Assembly (NCBI RefSeq): GCF_037126465.1
Contig: NW_026999355.1
Location: forward strand, 1,178,001-1,242,000
Length of the DNA stretch: 64,000 nt
Direction: 5' to 3'
Source of the DNA: Ornithodoros turicata
Taxonomy: Eukaryota > Arthropoda > Arachnida > Ixodida > Argasidae
The notes below the pieces were generated by a model. It did no database searches. It was not told the DNA's origin and saw only the letters and a program-made list of their open reading frames with translations. How positions within the stretch are numbered: position 1 is the stretch's first letter; the number at the start of each line of letters is the position of its first letter. The position numbers and the translations under genes are program-made. This document shows, in pieces, positions 44,843-55,709 of the stretch.

Positions 44843-45962
44843 TTAAGAGGGGATAATAATGAATAATGAATTATGAAGTGTGGAAATTGTTGTCGTAAGA
44901 GGGGATATCACCGAGGAGCCATCTCCGATTCACGACTTTGTCGCATGTAGATGGCGCCACACAAACATCCGGGTCTCATCACGGTGAAAGCTCTAATCAA
45001 TACCCCTGTTACGAGTTTCTCCTCCGCGGGATTGTGTAGTTCCATAAACACGTGTGACCTCCTTGACTATTGAGGTGCAGGGATCTCCCGTCATGTGTGG
45101 GTTGCCAAGGTCAACTGAGCTAAAGGAAAAAAGACAGGTCCGACCAAGGCGAATTCTTCTTCATTGTCTCTTTGTGGACTGCATCTCCTGACTTCTGGGG
45201 TTGATGTTATCTTAGCTTTCCTAAGCTTTCCATGTCTGAGTTCTTCGACACCCGCACGCAAAGTCGAAGTGTTACGTTTCGTTCGCCGCGCTTATTTCTT
45301 TAAAATTATATTGACCTGCTGATGTTTCTTTGGCTGGGAGTTGCAAAACATTTCGCAGATAGAAGCTAGGCTTTCGTAAAGCCAAGTGCTGTGTATTCAC
45401 AGAAAAAGTGTGGTGCATTGATTGATTGATTGATTATATTACCATATAGAATTTCTCCAATCTGCAAAACACACACGCAAGTGAACCTATGCTTGATTAA
45501 CGATGAAAGAAGAAAGTCACTGAAAAGGTTAGCCAGCTGTAGGACTCGAACCCACATCTTAGTTCTTTCATGTCTATGCTTGATGTTTACGAGTCTCATA
45601 CCATTTTTTATTTCTCCTTTATTGGAAACTGTCACAATCGGGCAGGGGGACACAAATAGGCGACAAAACACTTTTGTTTAGAACTTCTACTACAATGTCA
45701 TACCTTCGTCCTATTCGATGTCTGACTTATGGGTGACGGAATGATGAGCGATCCGATGAGCGATTGTCGGCGCCCTGGTGAACTTCATTCCGATAGAAAT
45801 TAATTCGCAGGGGCACTACATGCGAAACGAATTGTAAATAGCTGTATTCGAAACGAATATGCGAAATTTTTCTTCTTTTTTTTTGTTTTTCAGCTGAAGA
45901 GGGGAGACCACTGGTTATTTTCATATCTTTGTCATTCACGGACAGCACAGCGGAATAGAACT

Positions 45963-47905
45963 GGATATCCAGGCAAACTGTTGGAAGAACCGTAAATTCG
46001 ACGGCGGCGGTATCAGGCTTGTTCGTAGGCATGAATGCAACGGCAAAGTAGAAGCGGAATCAGAGCGGAGTCAATGAAAAACACTGGCGAGAATACTAGC
46101 TACCTGAATGAAAAATTAACAATGAAAATCACACTGACACGCGGTAGGCGGGGTAAACAACTGCGTAGTGATCGTCTGCGAAGGACCTATGGAACGATGA
46201 AGAAAGCCACAAGACAGGTCCGAGGTCGCACACATATAGCAGTAGCGCGTGGACTGGATATCCGGGCAAACTGTTGGAAGAACCGTAAATTCGACGGCGG
46301 CGGTATCAGGTTTGTTCGTAGGCATGAATGCAACGGCAAAGTAGAAGCGGAATCAGAGCGGAGTCAATGAAAAACACTGGCGAGAATACTAGCTACCTGA
46401 ATGAAAAATTAACAATGAAAATCACACTGACACGCGGTAGGCGGGGTAAACAACTGCGTAGTGATCGTCTGCGAAGGACCTATGGAACGATGAAGAAAGC
46501 CACAAGACAGGTCCGAGGTCGCACACATATAGCAGTAGCGCGTGGACTGGATATCCGGGCAAACTGTTGGAAGAACCGTAAATTCGACGGCGGCGGTATC
46601 AGGTTTGTTCGTAGGCATGAATGCAACGGCAAAGTAGAAGCGGAATCAGAGCGGAGTCAATGAAAAACACTGGCGAGAATACTAGCTACCTGAATGAAAA
46701 ATTAACAATGAAAATCACACTGACACGCGGTAGGCGGGGTAAACAACTGCGTAGTGATCGTCTGCGAAGGACCTATGGAACGATGAAGAAAGCCACAAGA
46801 CAGGTCCGAGGTCGCACACATATAGCAGTAGCGCGTGGACTGGATATCCGGGCAAACTGTTGGAAGAACCGTAAATTCGACGGCGGCGGTATCAGGTTTG
46901 TTCGTAGGCATGAATGCAACGGCAAAGTAGAAGCGGAATCAGAGCGGAGTCAATGAAAAACACTGGCGAGAATACTAGCTACCTGAATGAAAAATTAACA
47001 ATGAAAATCACACTGACACGCGGTAGGCGGGGTAAACAACTGCGTAGTGATCGTCTGCGAAGGACCTATGGAACGATGAAGAAAGCCACAAGACAGGTCC
47101 GAGGTCGCACACATATAGCAGTAGCGCGTGGACTGGATATCCGGGCAAACTGTTGGAAGAACCGTAAATTCGACGGCGGCGGTATCAGGTTTGTTCGTAG
47201 GCATGAATGCAACGGCAAAGTAGAAGCGGAATCAGAGCGGAGTCAATGAAAAACACTGGCGAGAATACTAGCTACCTGAATGAAAAATTAACAATGAAAA
47301 TCACACTGACACGCGGTAGGCGGGGTAAACAACTGCGTAGTGATCGTCTGCGAAGGACCTATGGAACGATGAAGAAAGCCACAAGACAGGTCCGAGGTCG
47401 CACACATATAGCAGTAGCGCGTGGACTGGATATCCGGGCAAACTGTTGGAAGAACCGTAAATTCGACGGCGGCGGTATCAGGTTTGTTCGTAGGCATGAA
47501 TGCAACGGCAAAGTAGAAGCGGAATCAGAGCGGAGTCAATGAAAAACACTGGCGAGAATACTAGCTACCTGAATGAAAAATTAACAATGAAAATCACACT
47601 GACACGCGGTAGGCGGGGTAAACAACTGCGTAGTGATCGTCTGCGAAGGACCTATGGAACGATGAAGAAAGCCACAAGACAGGTCCGAGGTCGCACACAT
47701 ATAGCAGTAGCGCGTGGACTGGATATCCGGGCAAACTGTTGGAAGAACCGTAAATTCGACGGCGGCGGTATCAGGTTTGTTCGTAGGCATGAATGCAACG
47801 GCAAAGTAGAAGCGGAATCAGAGCGGAGTCAATGAAAAACACTGGCGAGAATGCTAGCTACCTGAATAAAAAGATCACAATGAAAATCACGCTGATACAG
47901 GTTAT
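45963..47905 (+). repeat. 293-bp satellite array, about 6.6 units
   Basis: The block beginning atgaatgcaacggcaaagta recurs at 46031, 46324, 46617, 46910, 47203, 47496 and 47789, a strict 293-bp period. Each full unit holds the same 111-codon plus frame and the same 69-codon minus frame, identical in every copy. The first and last units are diverged (edge units, gaatgctagctacc). 293 is not a multiple of 3, so no frame runs through the array; the frames are not taken as genes. Identity points to recent expansion or homogenisation. Confidence 0.93.
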
Positions 47906-47968
47906 GCGAGGTACGATAGCTGTGTGTTGGCCCACCCCAGAAAGAGACTTAGAATGCTAACATGATTT

Positions 47969-48364
47969 TCACGGATCCAGCAGTTCCTTTTCCAACTGCT
48001 TCAACCTCTTGCTTGCTTTATCTAGCTCCACTGTTTCTTCCTCGGTGCTTTCTTTACATGCATCACGTTTCTGCTTTCTTTGGTCCCTTGCGTTCCGTGC
48101 CTCAGTTATGTAGCTCGGGTCCCGAATCTGCATTCCACGGCTCTGACGGGGGTCAACCAACTCTGGGAGAAGGCAGTGATGAAAGAACATTCTGAGTGGA
48201 TTCAGCATCTTATTTTCCCAGAAAGCATCATCTCTACTAATACGTTCAACAGAGATCTCATTCCCAGCGAGAATCGTGAACAGGCAGAACTGGCGCCCCA
48301 CACCACCACATGCGAAATCATTATTCAGCATGAAACGGACGTAATCTTTAAATTTCCTCATCAA
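47969..48364 (-). CDS. Unrecognised 131-aa frame inside the 4.9-kb insertion
   Basis: Starts with ATG at 48364. It contains MLNPLRMFFHHCLLPELVDPR, then a charged stretch with DPSYITEARNARDQRKQKR and a C-terminal KASKRLKQLEKELLDP that looks coiled-coil forming. No zinc finger or catalytic motif is visible. It reads like the tail of a transposon-encoded protein, similar in style to other invertebrate element proteins, but I cannot assign a family. It lies just 3' of the satellite and would be the only coding candidate of the insertion. It may be a fragment. Confidence 0.4.
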   Translation of the reverse strand: MMRKFKDYVRFMLNNDFACGGVGRQFCLFTILAGNEISVERISRDDAFWENKMLNPLRMFFHHCLLPELVDPRQSRGMQIRDPSYITEARNARDQRKQKRDACKESTEEETVELDKASKRLKQLEKELLDP

Positions 48365-48399
48365 CTTAGCTTATCTTGCTACAATTTACCTAGACGTTT

Positions 48400-49600
48400 C
48401 GTGTCCTCAGTTGCTTTCCATGCTGGAGCAGCGCTCACATTATTTTATGCCCTCTAGTCTAACGTGTGCAGCTTCGACATTATTGAAATGTTTCTCCCTG
48501 GTTCTCTTTTAAATAATCAATCAATCAATTATTGAAATACGTGTTCGGTTTGGAAGAAACATCGATGCGATTAGGAATTCGAACGTTGAATTGCATGTTT
48601 GATTCGGAATTCAAACAGAATATACGACTACTCGCTTCGGTTGACCTTTCCTTTTTTCCCTTTTTCTTTAATTCATCTTCATATCCCCCCCCCCCCGTGT
48701 TTATTCACACTGTAGCAAAAAGCCGACGTCCAAAGTGAACAAGACCACGCGCATCAATATTGGATGTCCCTCAGGGGACATGTTCTTGTGCACATTTCTT
48801 CCAGGGGATAATTTTTTTCGGTGGCATTTTGATTTTTTGGGGGGTGGGGGCATTTTTTCCTAAACCCCTGCTCCGGAGCAACTAATAACAAAAGCAGTGT
48901 CGATTTTCATACTCAGTGCAATTAAAAACTTGTATGCTTTCAAAGACAGCACCATATAAAACTAGGATACATGGTCCTTTCACCGAAAAATTGGTGGCCA
49001 CTGTGCACAGAAAACAAACAAGGGTGATCGACATAGCTGCAGACTTGCCTGCCGGAAAACTTGCATTGCCATACCGATCAGGTCGGAAAAACCCTAGGCA
49101 GGGAACAGACTGGGAGATTGCGACACACATACTATCTCCGACAATCCCAAACAGCAGACGCTTTTGTCATTCCCTTACCTAATCTCCCAAAAAGAGCTGT
49201 TTCAAAGACTTCATCAGAGGGAATGGAACCTTTCAGGAAAGGGAATCTAGGATAGGGTGTTGGATTTACGCTGCTGTGTGGCGGAGGGATTCTTTGTACC
49301 CCTTTAGCCCGCGATATGGCGCCACAGGGAGGCGCAAAATGCAGCGCGTTATCAACCTTCACATTTTATCATATATCGAGAGAGCAGATAATCGGATGTG
49401 GATGATCCTCGTGTTAAAATGCTCTAGAAAGATTTTTGCTTTGCCGCTCCAGGAAAATTTCCGCATAGGTCTCTTAGTTTTTTTATCAGAGCGTGTCAAA
49501 GCTTGAGTATCCAATTTTGGTATTTTTTTGTGCTTCAATAACGCGTTTAGAAAAATGTCTTGAGAAAAGCAATATTTTTTCCTGAAGCGACAAAGCGCAT
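48400..49600. other. Non-coding part of the 4.9-kb insertion
   Basis: Poly-C at about 48687-48698 and a G-rich stretch near 48838-48850. Frames of 60-90 codons without motifs. Confidence 0.3.
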
Positions 49601-49721
49601 TTCCGAATGCTATCCAACAAGACCAGTCTCGTGAAAATCGGTTCATTATTTACCGAAAGAGACTGCAAAGCTTGTCCCATAGAAAATACATGGGGCCGCC
49701 GGAGGTGGTATCCCCTCGAGT

Positions 49722-49895
49722 GTAGCTGATTTAAACACACTAGGAGTCGTCCTGAAAGGCCTGGAATGTGAGCAGTGAAGACGTGCTCTAGACATTTCAA
49801 GTCACCACAATGAAGGAAGCTTGGTGAGTCCACATGTGGTAACTGACCAATAAAACAAACACCGAGGAGCATTAACGCGTTAACGCTGCAGTTCG
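49722..49895. repeat. Right half of the sequence contiguous at 63.30-63.65 kb
   Basis: From gatttaaacacactaggagt to gaggagcatt it matches 63.49-63.64 kb. With 44673-44842 it reconstitutes the flank of the empty site. Confidence 0.75.
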
Positions 49896-50285
49896 CCCAT
49901 GATCCCCGTGGGGCGCAGTCGCCGCTTATCGAAGCAGATAAAAGAGCCTCGTGATTGGGGGAGAGGGCAGTGTTTTGCCGACAGCTGTCGAGGTAGGCCG
50001 CGAGATTTTGGCTGAACGGAGGATCTGTTAAGTGCAGCGTGACAGATATAAGTGGTGCCCTTGTCACTGATTAAAGCGTATATGTTCGTTGAATTGGGTC
50101 TGTGTCTCTCGGTGCAGCGGTTTGGGTAGAAGACTGGTTGAGCTCTACCCCGAGTGGGATTTGGGGGGCGGAATCACACAGGAGTGAGCACTGCCTAGCT
50201 TCTTGATGACCGCTACGGATTCTCCCGCAGGGAGCAACCTTGACTACGGTGAATGTTTGTGGCCGACCACGTCAACTCCTCTACG

Positions 50286-50318
<33 letters not shown>

Positions 50319-50548
50319 CAGCCGAATTTGCGTGTCCCAGAAGCCCTGTGAGATGACGATTTTTCTGACACTTTGGAGAGCCCAGTAGTGCAAAGGGGGT
50401 GGGAATACTGCTAAGACGGTAAGAATATCTCCCTTGCTGTCGTGACCTATCTTACAGGAGGCTCCGTTATGGATTTGGAAATATAATCTCGATTAGCCAG
50501 AGCAAGCGATACTAGCACCGATTGAGTGTTCAGCGTGAAGTGGAGAAA
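49896..50548. other. No gene recognised; poly-T run
   Basis: A 193-codon minus frame (49486-50067) crosses the insertion edge and shared repeat sequence, so it is accidental. Poly-T lies at about 50291-50318. Confidence 0.35.
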
Positions 50549-50549
50549 A

Positions 50550-50935
50550 CTAAGGCACTGACACGGGGTCATCTGTGATTTTGGTGTAGTTGACCTGAAA
50601 GCTGAGCAAGGTCAGGATGGTCAGTACTTCCGACGTGACTTCTCGAAGAGCGTGGGCACTTTGTAGGAGGAGCAGGATATCGTCGAAATTGATTAGAAGC
50701 CTCGTTTCTTTTGTGCGTAAGAATTCCACGAATCGTTTGAGGAGTTTTGTAAACACTCGTGAAGCCACAGAGAAACCAAAGGGGAGAACATTCCACTGAT
50801 ACAGGTGTGTGTACTGACAAGTAGGCGCCCTGGACGTCTATGCCAGTGAGAAAGGTGTTCGGTTGATCAAGGATTTCGTTGTATGCCAGCCCTCCATCTT
50901 GAAGTGTTGGTATCGCATATAGAGGGTGTTTATTT
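50550..50935 (-). pseudogene. DIRS-like reverse transcriptase fragment
   Basis: The minus strand reads YQWNVLPFGFSVASRVFTKL, then LLINFDDILLLLQSAHALRE and FQVNYTK. The PFG-x2-VA-x2-VFTKLL followed by a -x-DD-IL- box and a VNY-K motif is the pattern of DIRS/Ngaro-type RT. Upstream the reading changes frame near 50830, around TGIDVQGAYLS. No tyrosine recombinase or other domain is seen nearby. Confidence 0.6.
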
Positions 50936-51079
50936 TTACCCCATACCTATTTTAAATGCGATGGCATATATGAGCGAACCCTTCGAGCTTTATTGAGGCT
51001 TGGTATGTCGCAGTGTAAGCCCTGCAGTCATTGGCTGCTCCTTGGGGGTCAAGTGTTCAAGCGCAGCTACAAAACTGTA

Positions 51080-51260
51080 GTGAATCAGTAGACCAAGAGG
51101 CCTAGTGGTTACGATGATGGCATTCCACGCCGAGACGGAGAGGCTACCCGGGTTTGAATCAGCACGCCCGCTGTGCTGTCTGAGTGCGTTTTCCCCGCGT
51201 TTTCCCTGGACGCATCGGGATCGCGTCTGGAAAGGTGTGCGTGAGACCGATACGGTAATA
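51080..51260 (+). repeat. tRNA-like SINE fragment
   Basis: A-box-like ggcctagtggttacgatg and B-box-like gggtttgaatcagc, followed by ctgtgctgtctgagtgcg, resemble the SINE families above. No duplication found. Confidence 0.5.
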
Positions 51261-51329
51261 TTCGGCATGCATGGTTTCACAATCCACTTGCCTACGTTTC
51301 TCTTCCGAAAACAGGGCACGTATTAAATA

Positions 51330-52074
51330 TACGAGTTTTAAATATTCTCACTCCCTGTGCAGCTAAGCCAGAATGACGTAAGCCGGACACACGAATGGGA
51401 GCGAAGCGCAGGTGATTGTCTCCGAGGTCGTCTGTTTCGCGTTCGAACCGCAATATAGTGAGTGAAAGGACCTCGGTAAATAATGATTACGACTTTCGCT
51501 TACCAGTGTGAGTGCGGACATGACCATGCTCCGAGGAACACGCGGTGATATGCTCGTGGCTACAAACGCGTATGATGTCCCGAAAGAGCATTCCACGAGG
51601 CTATCTAAGACTTCCCTCGACCTGCAGACCACATCCTGCACCCACCCGACGACGCCATCACTCCCGCCCGGCGGTCGGACGCTATAAGGTTTCTCTGCCG
51701 CTCCCTGATTTGGCCTTGTCCGCGCCAAAGTGCGCTCGCTGATTGGTTTTGATTTACTGATGAGCACATCTCAGCTCATAGGTTGTCAAGGAGGAAAACG
51801 AGGGTAGTTTTCAGATATATGTCGGCACAGTTTCCTCAGGACTCACGTTCGCCCAGGGCCACCACTGATTGGCTTTGTCCGAGTGACGTTTTCTCCGATT
51901 TCCGGGGAGGGAATTCCGGAATGCTCTGCATCCGGGGTCTGCTGTTGCCATGCCTTACGTGCGTGAAATTGCAAAGAAACGACTCCACTAATTGGCATCG
52001 TATTTTCAACCTCATTGTCGGTGATGAAGGAGGAGTAAAATGGCACTGATGTTCGGAATCCACCGCGACGGAAG
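51330..52074. other. No gene recognised
   Basis: A minus frame of 134 codons (51363-51767) and others lack motifs. Confidence 0.3.
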
Positions 52075-52082
52075 CGATAGTC

Positions 52083-53001
52083 CAGGGGTGCCAAGTGGTG
52101 GTCTGCGGGTTGCATGTGGCCGGCGTGGGCCTTGAGCAAAAGAAAGAAAAAAAAAATCCGTCCAAGCTTCATCAATGCCCGTGGCATTATGATTTGGCTC
52201 TGTACTTCTGCCGTTTATCCTGCGTTGTTTAGTGATAGCAAATTGTTGCCATTGACCTGTAACAGCCGATATGACTCTCGAAATAAGGGACGAACGGGTC
52301 CGAGTACATGACAACAGAGAAGACGACGAAAGTAACACAAAGACAGAACGCAGAACTTTCAACTTTGAATCAGAATCAACCTTTAATCGTATGATTACAG
52401 GTTGAAAGTTCGACGTTCCCTGTCTGTTTCTGTGTTACTTCCGTCATCTTCGCTGATGACTCCCTGAACATGCCCCTGCGTCTATTTTTTACTTGATTGG
52501 TATTACGAGAACATTAATTCCTACCTAAAACTCTGAGTAAACCCTACATGGCCCATTTATAATATTGGTGCTTTCAATGCCACCAAAAACAGAGTTGTTC
52601 AGTTGCAGGCTTGGTGATCTCCCGAATGAGTTCAGGAGACTTGAAACGGAACTTTCTGGCTCGCCGTTTTCCGTAGCTGTGAACAAGGTTCCTGATGACT
52701 TAAAAATGGAACTGATTGACCTGTAGTGCGACGCAGCGATAAGAACAAGTTCGCTGAAGTTGGTGCGGCTTCGTGTTGTTCTTACGTGGGACAAAACTAT
52801 CCTAAGATTCGTACGTTGTCGCGGAGAAACCTGTCCATGTAAATATTGTGCCATGCAAATATTTATGTTTTATGTCGTTTTATATTCTGTGTTGTGTTAT
52901 ATATGTTAGAAACAGGCAACCCCAAAGCTGTGGCATGCGGCCCGCGTTGCTCATTCATGGCTCAATGCGGCCCTCGGACATGAATGAGTTCGGCACCCCA
53001 G
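52083..53001. mobile_element. 919-bp hAT-type element with exact 8-bp TSD
   Basis: Starts caggggtgccaag and ends ggcaccccag (one change from the perfect inverse). Perfect duplications cgatagtc lie at 52075-52082 and 53002-53009. A minus frame (52525-52854) with FSELVLIAASHYRSI is a possible hAT transposase tail but is weak. An imperfect inverted repeat lies inside at about 52317-52450 (aaagtaacacaaagacag and its inverse). Confidence 0.8.
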
Positions 53002-53009
53002 CGATAGTC

Positions 53010-53985
53010 CCTTTAAGACAAAGGACGGCATAGGTCCCTGTGAAGTCGGCCAAGGACGTATGATCCACGCCTGAGCGTGGCTGACTATGGAAAGCGGTTC
53101 CATCGTCACCGGTACCGCTGTGCGGGAGGGGAAAGCTTAGATGTCACACGGTGGAAGCAACGCCGCCATGTCGGTTCAAGCAGTTGTCATCAGAATAACT
53201 TCTCCAGTTCAAGTGTAACGTTTCGAGCCGTACCGACAACTGCGTGCGAGGGTGACTCAGAGCAACGCGAACCGCATTTGTGTAAAATGCGACAAGCTAA
53301 GCGGGCGAGAATGTCTCGTGGAAACGACGAAAAGCACCAACTCCATCTACTGTGCAAGCGGGATGGGCTCTAGATAACCAAGAAGCTACCTTCTACTCAC
53401 GGGATTTCCGAAAATATGGACAGCGGGCCAAGGAAAACAACAACATTACACTAGGGTTCAGAGACACAATGGACATGTTACCGACATAGCGAGAGACCCT
53501 GTACTGGCCCAGTGCAACGTCCTTGCCCTCTCGGAGACCTGGACCAACCTACCGCGAATAGGGAATGCGCCTGTGACGCGTTTAACACATTCACCTTGAG
53601 AGATAAAGCAGAAGTGGAGGTGCCGCCATCCCGAGAAATGACGAACCTGTTAAAAAAATACACTGAAGAGACAGTCGCAAAGAAGACAAGTGCTGTGGTT
53701 ACATGAACTCGACAGAGGCGGGTTGAGTTGACTTATAGCACCTCCTCATATCCATCCTTCATTGAAGATTCGTTGACACGGCCTCATGGGAGAGGTTTTG
53801 CTGCTATAAACCAAGCCGACCCGTTTCTGTCGCGTTCATGTAACCGCGGCTAAGGTAATACACGCCCTATCCGCTGCAGACGAAGTTGGTGACGTATGGA
53901 GACAGGGAGAGGGGGGATGATGTTGGAGAAGGTTTGGTCAGCCTGCTAGGGGACGGCAGCTCTGTGCACCCATGCAAGGCGGGAA
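53010..53985. other. Mixed relics; EEP-like nuclease fragment
   Basis: At about 53469-53550 the + strand reads GHVTDIARDPVLAQCNVLAL followed by SETWTN, an EEP nuclease-like start as in LINEs or nuclease-carrying Helitrons. The frame breaks soon after. A SINE-like tail (ctgtgaagtcggccaaggac) lies at about 53038. No intact gene. Confidence 0.35.
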
Positions 53986-54067
53986 AGAGGAGGGTTAAAA
54001 GGAGACGGGAAAGGTGACTGTGGACAAAAAAAGTAGAGAACTCCGACTTAACATAACAAAATAACAA

Positions 54068-54115
54068 GTTTTACTCAGAGGTTTCGTCTGCCATGCAACG
54101 GACATCATCAGTGCA
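54068..54115 (-). ncRNA. Candidate hammerhead-like ribozyme at the Penelope-like end
   Basis: The minus strand has CTGATGA, a short potential stem II (GTC...GAC) and GAAAC, then a small loop and GTA. Penelope-like elements are known to carry minimal hammerhead ribozymes near their ends. The core fits, but stem I pairing is not convincing by eye and one base is bulged near stem II. The plus copy has CTGGTGA, a core change that should inactivate it. Confidence 0.4.
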
Positions 54116-54349
54116 AAAATGGATGAGAGATCATACAACCAGTCGCTATTTAAGGAGATGGGAGTATTGTTCGGGAAGAGGGCCACGGTTTTTGTTACAA
54201 ACCGAGGGGCCACCACGTATGTGCCACGACTCTAGAAGCTTCCTGGGTCCCCACCTTTGTTCGCGAGCCAAGGTCACCGCGTTGTCGAAGTCGAAACAAT
54301 GTCCCGTGTCCCAACAATGCTCTGTAAGCTCCGTCTTAAACCGAGTGGC

Positions 54350-54659
54350 ACCAGCTCCGGTGGCGCAGCGGTAACGCGTGCGCTTGGAGACTGGGAGGTC
54401 CGCGGTTCGAATCCGCGGGCCGGCTGTGCCGTCTGAGGTTTTTCCTGGGTTTCCCTCAGATGTGTAATAGGCGTATGCCGGCACAGTTCCCCTGATGTCG
54501 GCCCATGGACGCAGCTATCCTCCCCACGAGCGGATTCCGCTCGGTCTTCCACTTCACCCTTTCCTCTCCTCCTCTCCACCACCTGTCCCTTCCCGAGAAA
54601 CATGCCGCCTAATCAGGCAGGCAGACCTCTCGGGTTCCTCCCAACGACACTCCTCCTCC
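54350..54659 (+). repeat. Family-2 SINE inserted in the Penelope-like element, 13-bp TSD
   Basis: A box tggcgcagcgg, B box ggttcgaatccgcggg, ending in a (tcc)n tail; the body is nearly identical to 37589-37907. Flanked by taaaccgagtggc at 54337-54349 and 54660-54672. Confidence 0.9.
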
Positions 54660-55092
54660 TAAACCGAGTGGCGTGGGTCGCACTCTTTATGTCCCGTTTA
54701 TGTTCTTTGAAACGAGTGTTCCGTTTTCTGCCTGTCTCGCCAATGTAGCACGTGTCACAGTCTTGGCATTGTACTTTGTATACTACAGACTGGTCTGCTG
54801 GGGGGACGGGGTCCTTCGGTTTCGATATGACACTTCGAAGTTTAACATGCGGTTTGAACGTAGTCCCGATAATCCGTTTCTGTCTCTCAAGCAGCTCAAC
54901 CTGTTTCCTGGCGCTGAAAATCTGGCGCATCTCGTCGGGTTGAAGGGTCTGCAACAACGTTTTCTCGGCTAAGTCAAGTCGATGACGGGAGTCGTTGAGT
55001 TTGGACTTGTTCTCGAGGACTCGGGCTTTCAAACAGTCGATGCCGAAGTTCAGGGCCAGCTTTCGACCGTGCGGACCACGGCCGTCAGGACT

Positions 55093-55573
55093 ACGTTCAA
55101 ACCGCATGTTAAACTTCGAAGTGTCATATCGAAACCGAAGGACCGCGTTCCCCCCGGAAGACCAGTCTGGAGTAGTCTACAAAGTACAATGCCAAGACTG
55201 TGACACGTGCTACATTGGCGAGACAGGCAGAAAACGGAACACTCGTTTCAAAGAACATAAACGGGACGTACAGAGCATTGTTGGGACACGGGATATTGTT
55301 TCGACTTCGACAACGCGGTGCCCTTGGCTCGCGAACAAAGATGGGGACCCAGGAAGCTTCTGGAGTCGTGGCACATACGTGGTGACCCATCGGTTTGTAA
55401 CAAAAACCGCGGCCCCCTTCCCGAACAATACTCCCATCTCCTTAAATAGCGACTGGTTGTATGATCTCTCATCCAGTTCGACACTGGTGATGTCCGTCGC
55501 ATGACGAACGAAACGTCTGAGTAAAACTTGTTATTTGGTTACGTTAAGTCGGAGTTCTCTACTTTTTTGTCCA
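55093..55573 (+). mobile_element. Penelope-like element, GIY-YIG end, plus copy
   Basis: The plus frame (54995-55504) enters the element at FKPHVKLRSVISKPKD and contains CYIGETGRKRNTRFKEHKRD, then ends in the ESWxxR region and LMSVA-like tail. Its 3' end (taaaacttgttatt, cggagttctctac) matches the minus copy. It is truncated more deeply than the minus copy. Confidence 0.8.
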
Positions 55574-55709
55574 GTTATGTCGTCTCCCGGCTTTTGGAGT
55601 ATTTTTGCAAGGTGACTGTGGTACAGGAGGGAGAGCTTTGTGCACTTCCTCTTCCTTTGAGAATCGGATAGTCGCGGAGAACCACCCACAACAGAAAACA
55701 CACGAGTAT

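Larger units (their letters stand above)
44847..49717. mobile_element. About 4.87-kb insertion bounded by gaggggata inverted repeats
   Basis: Left edge gaggggata (44847-44855) and right edge tatcccctc (49709-49717) are inverted. A second left-type terminus gaggggatatcacc lies at 44899-44912 and matches the right end ggtggtatcccctc 13 of 14. At 63.46-63.49 kb the flanks join with no insert. The interior holds the 293-bp satellite and a 131-codon frame. A related end lies at 16.18 kb. I read it as a large DNA transposon of unknown family, perhaps with a nested or duplicated left end. Confidence 0.65.
54024..55092 (-). mobile_element. Penelope-like element, GIY-YIG end, minus copy
   Basis: The minus frame 54613-55107 carries a helical linker (SARKQVELLERQKRIIGTTF) and the GIY-YIG domain: VVYKVQCQDCDTCYIGETG then RFKEHKRD. 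The C-terminal part (FDFDNAVTLAREQRWGPRKL, ESWHIR) lies beyond a SINE insertion at 54350-54659. The RT domain is absent, so it is 5'-truncated. Its 5' edge meets the plus-strand copy head to head at about 55092. Confidence 0.82.

Noticed and set aside
46035..47835. Six identical 111-codon frames taken as a gene family
   Set aside because: They are by-products of a 293-bp satellite; the period is not a multiple of three and the frames have no known motif.
49486..50067. 193-codon minus frame as a gene
   Set aside because: It crosses the boundary of the 4.9-kb insertion and repeat sequence; the homologous frame is not kept at 63.5 kb.
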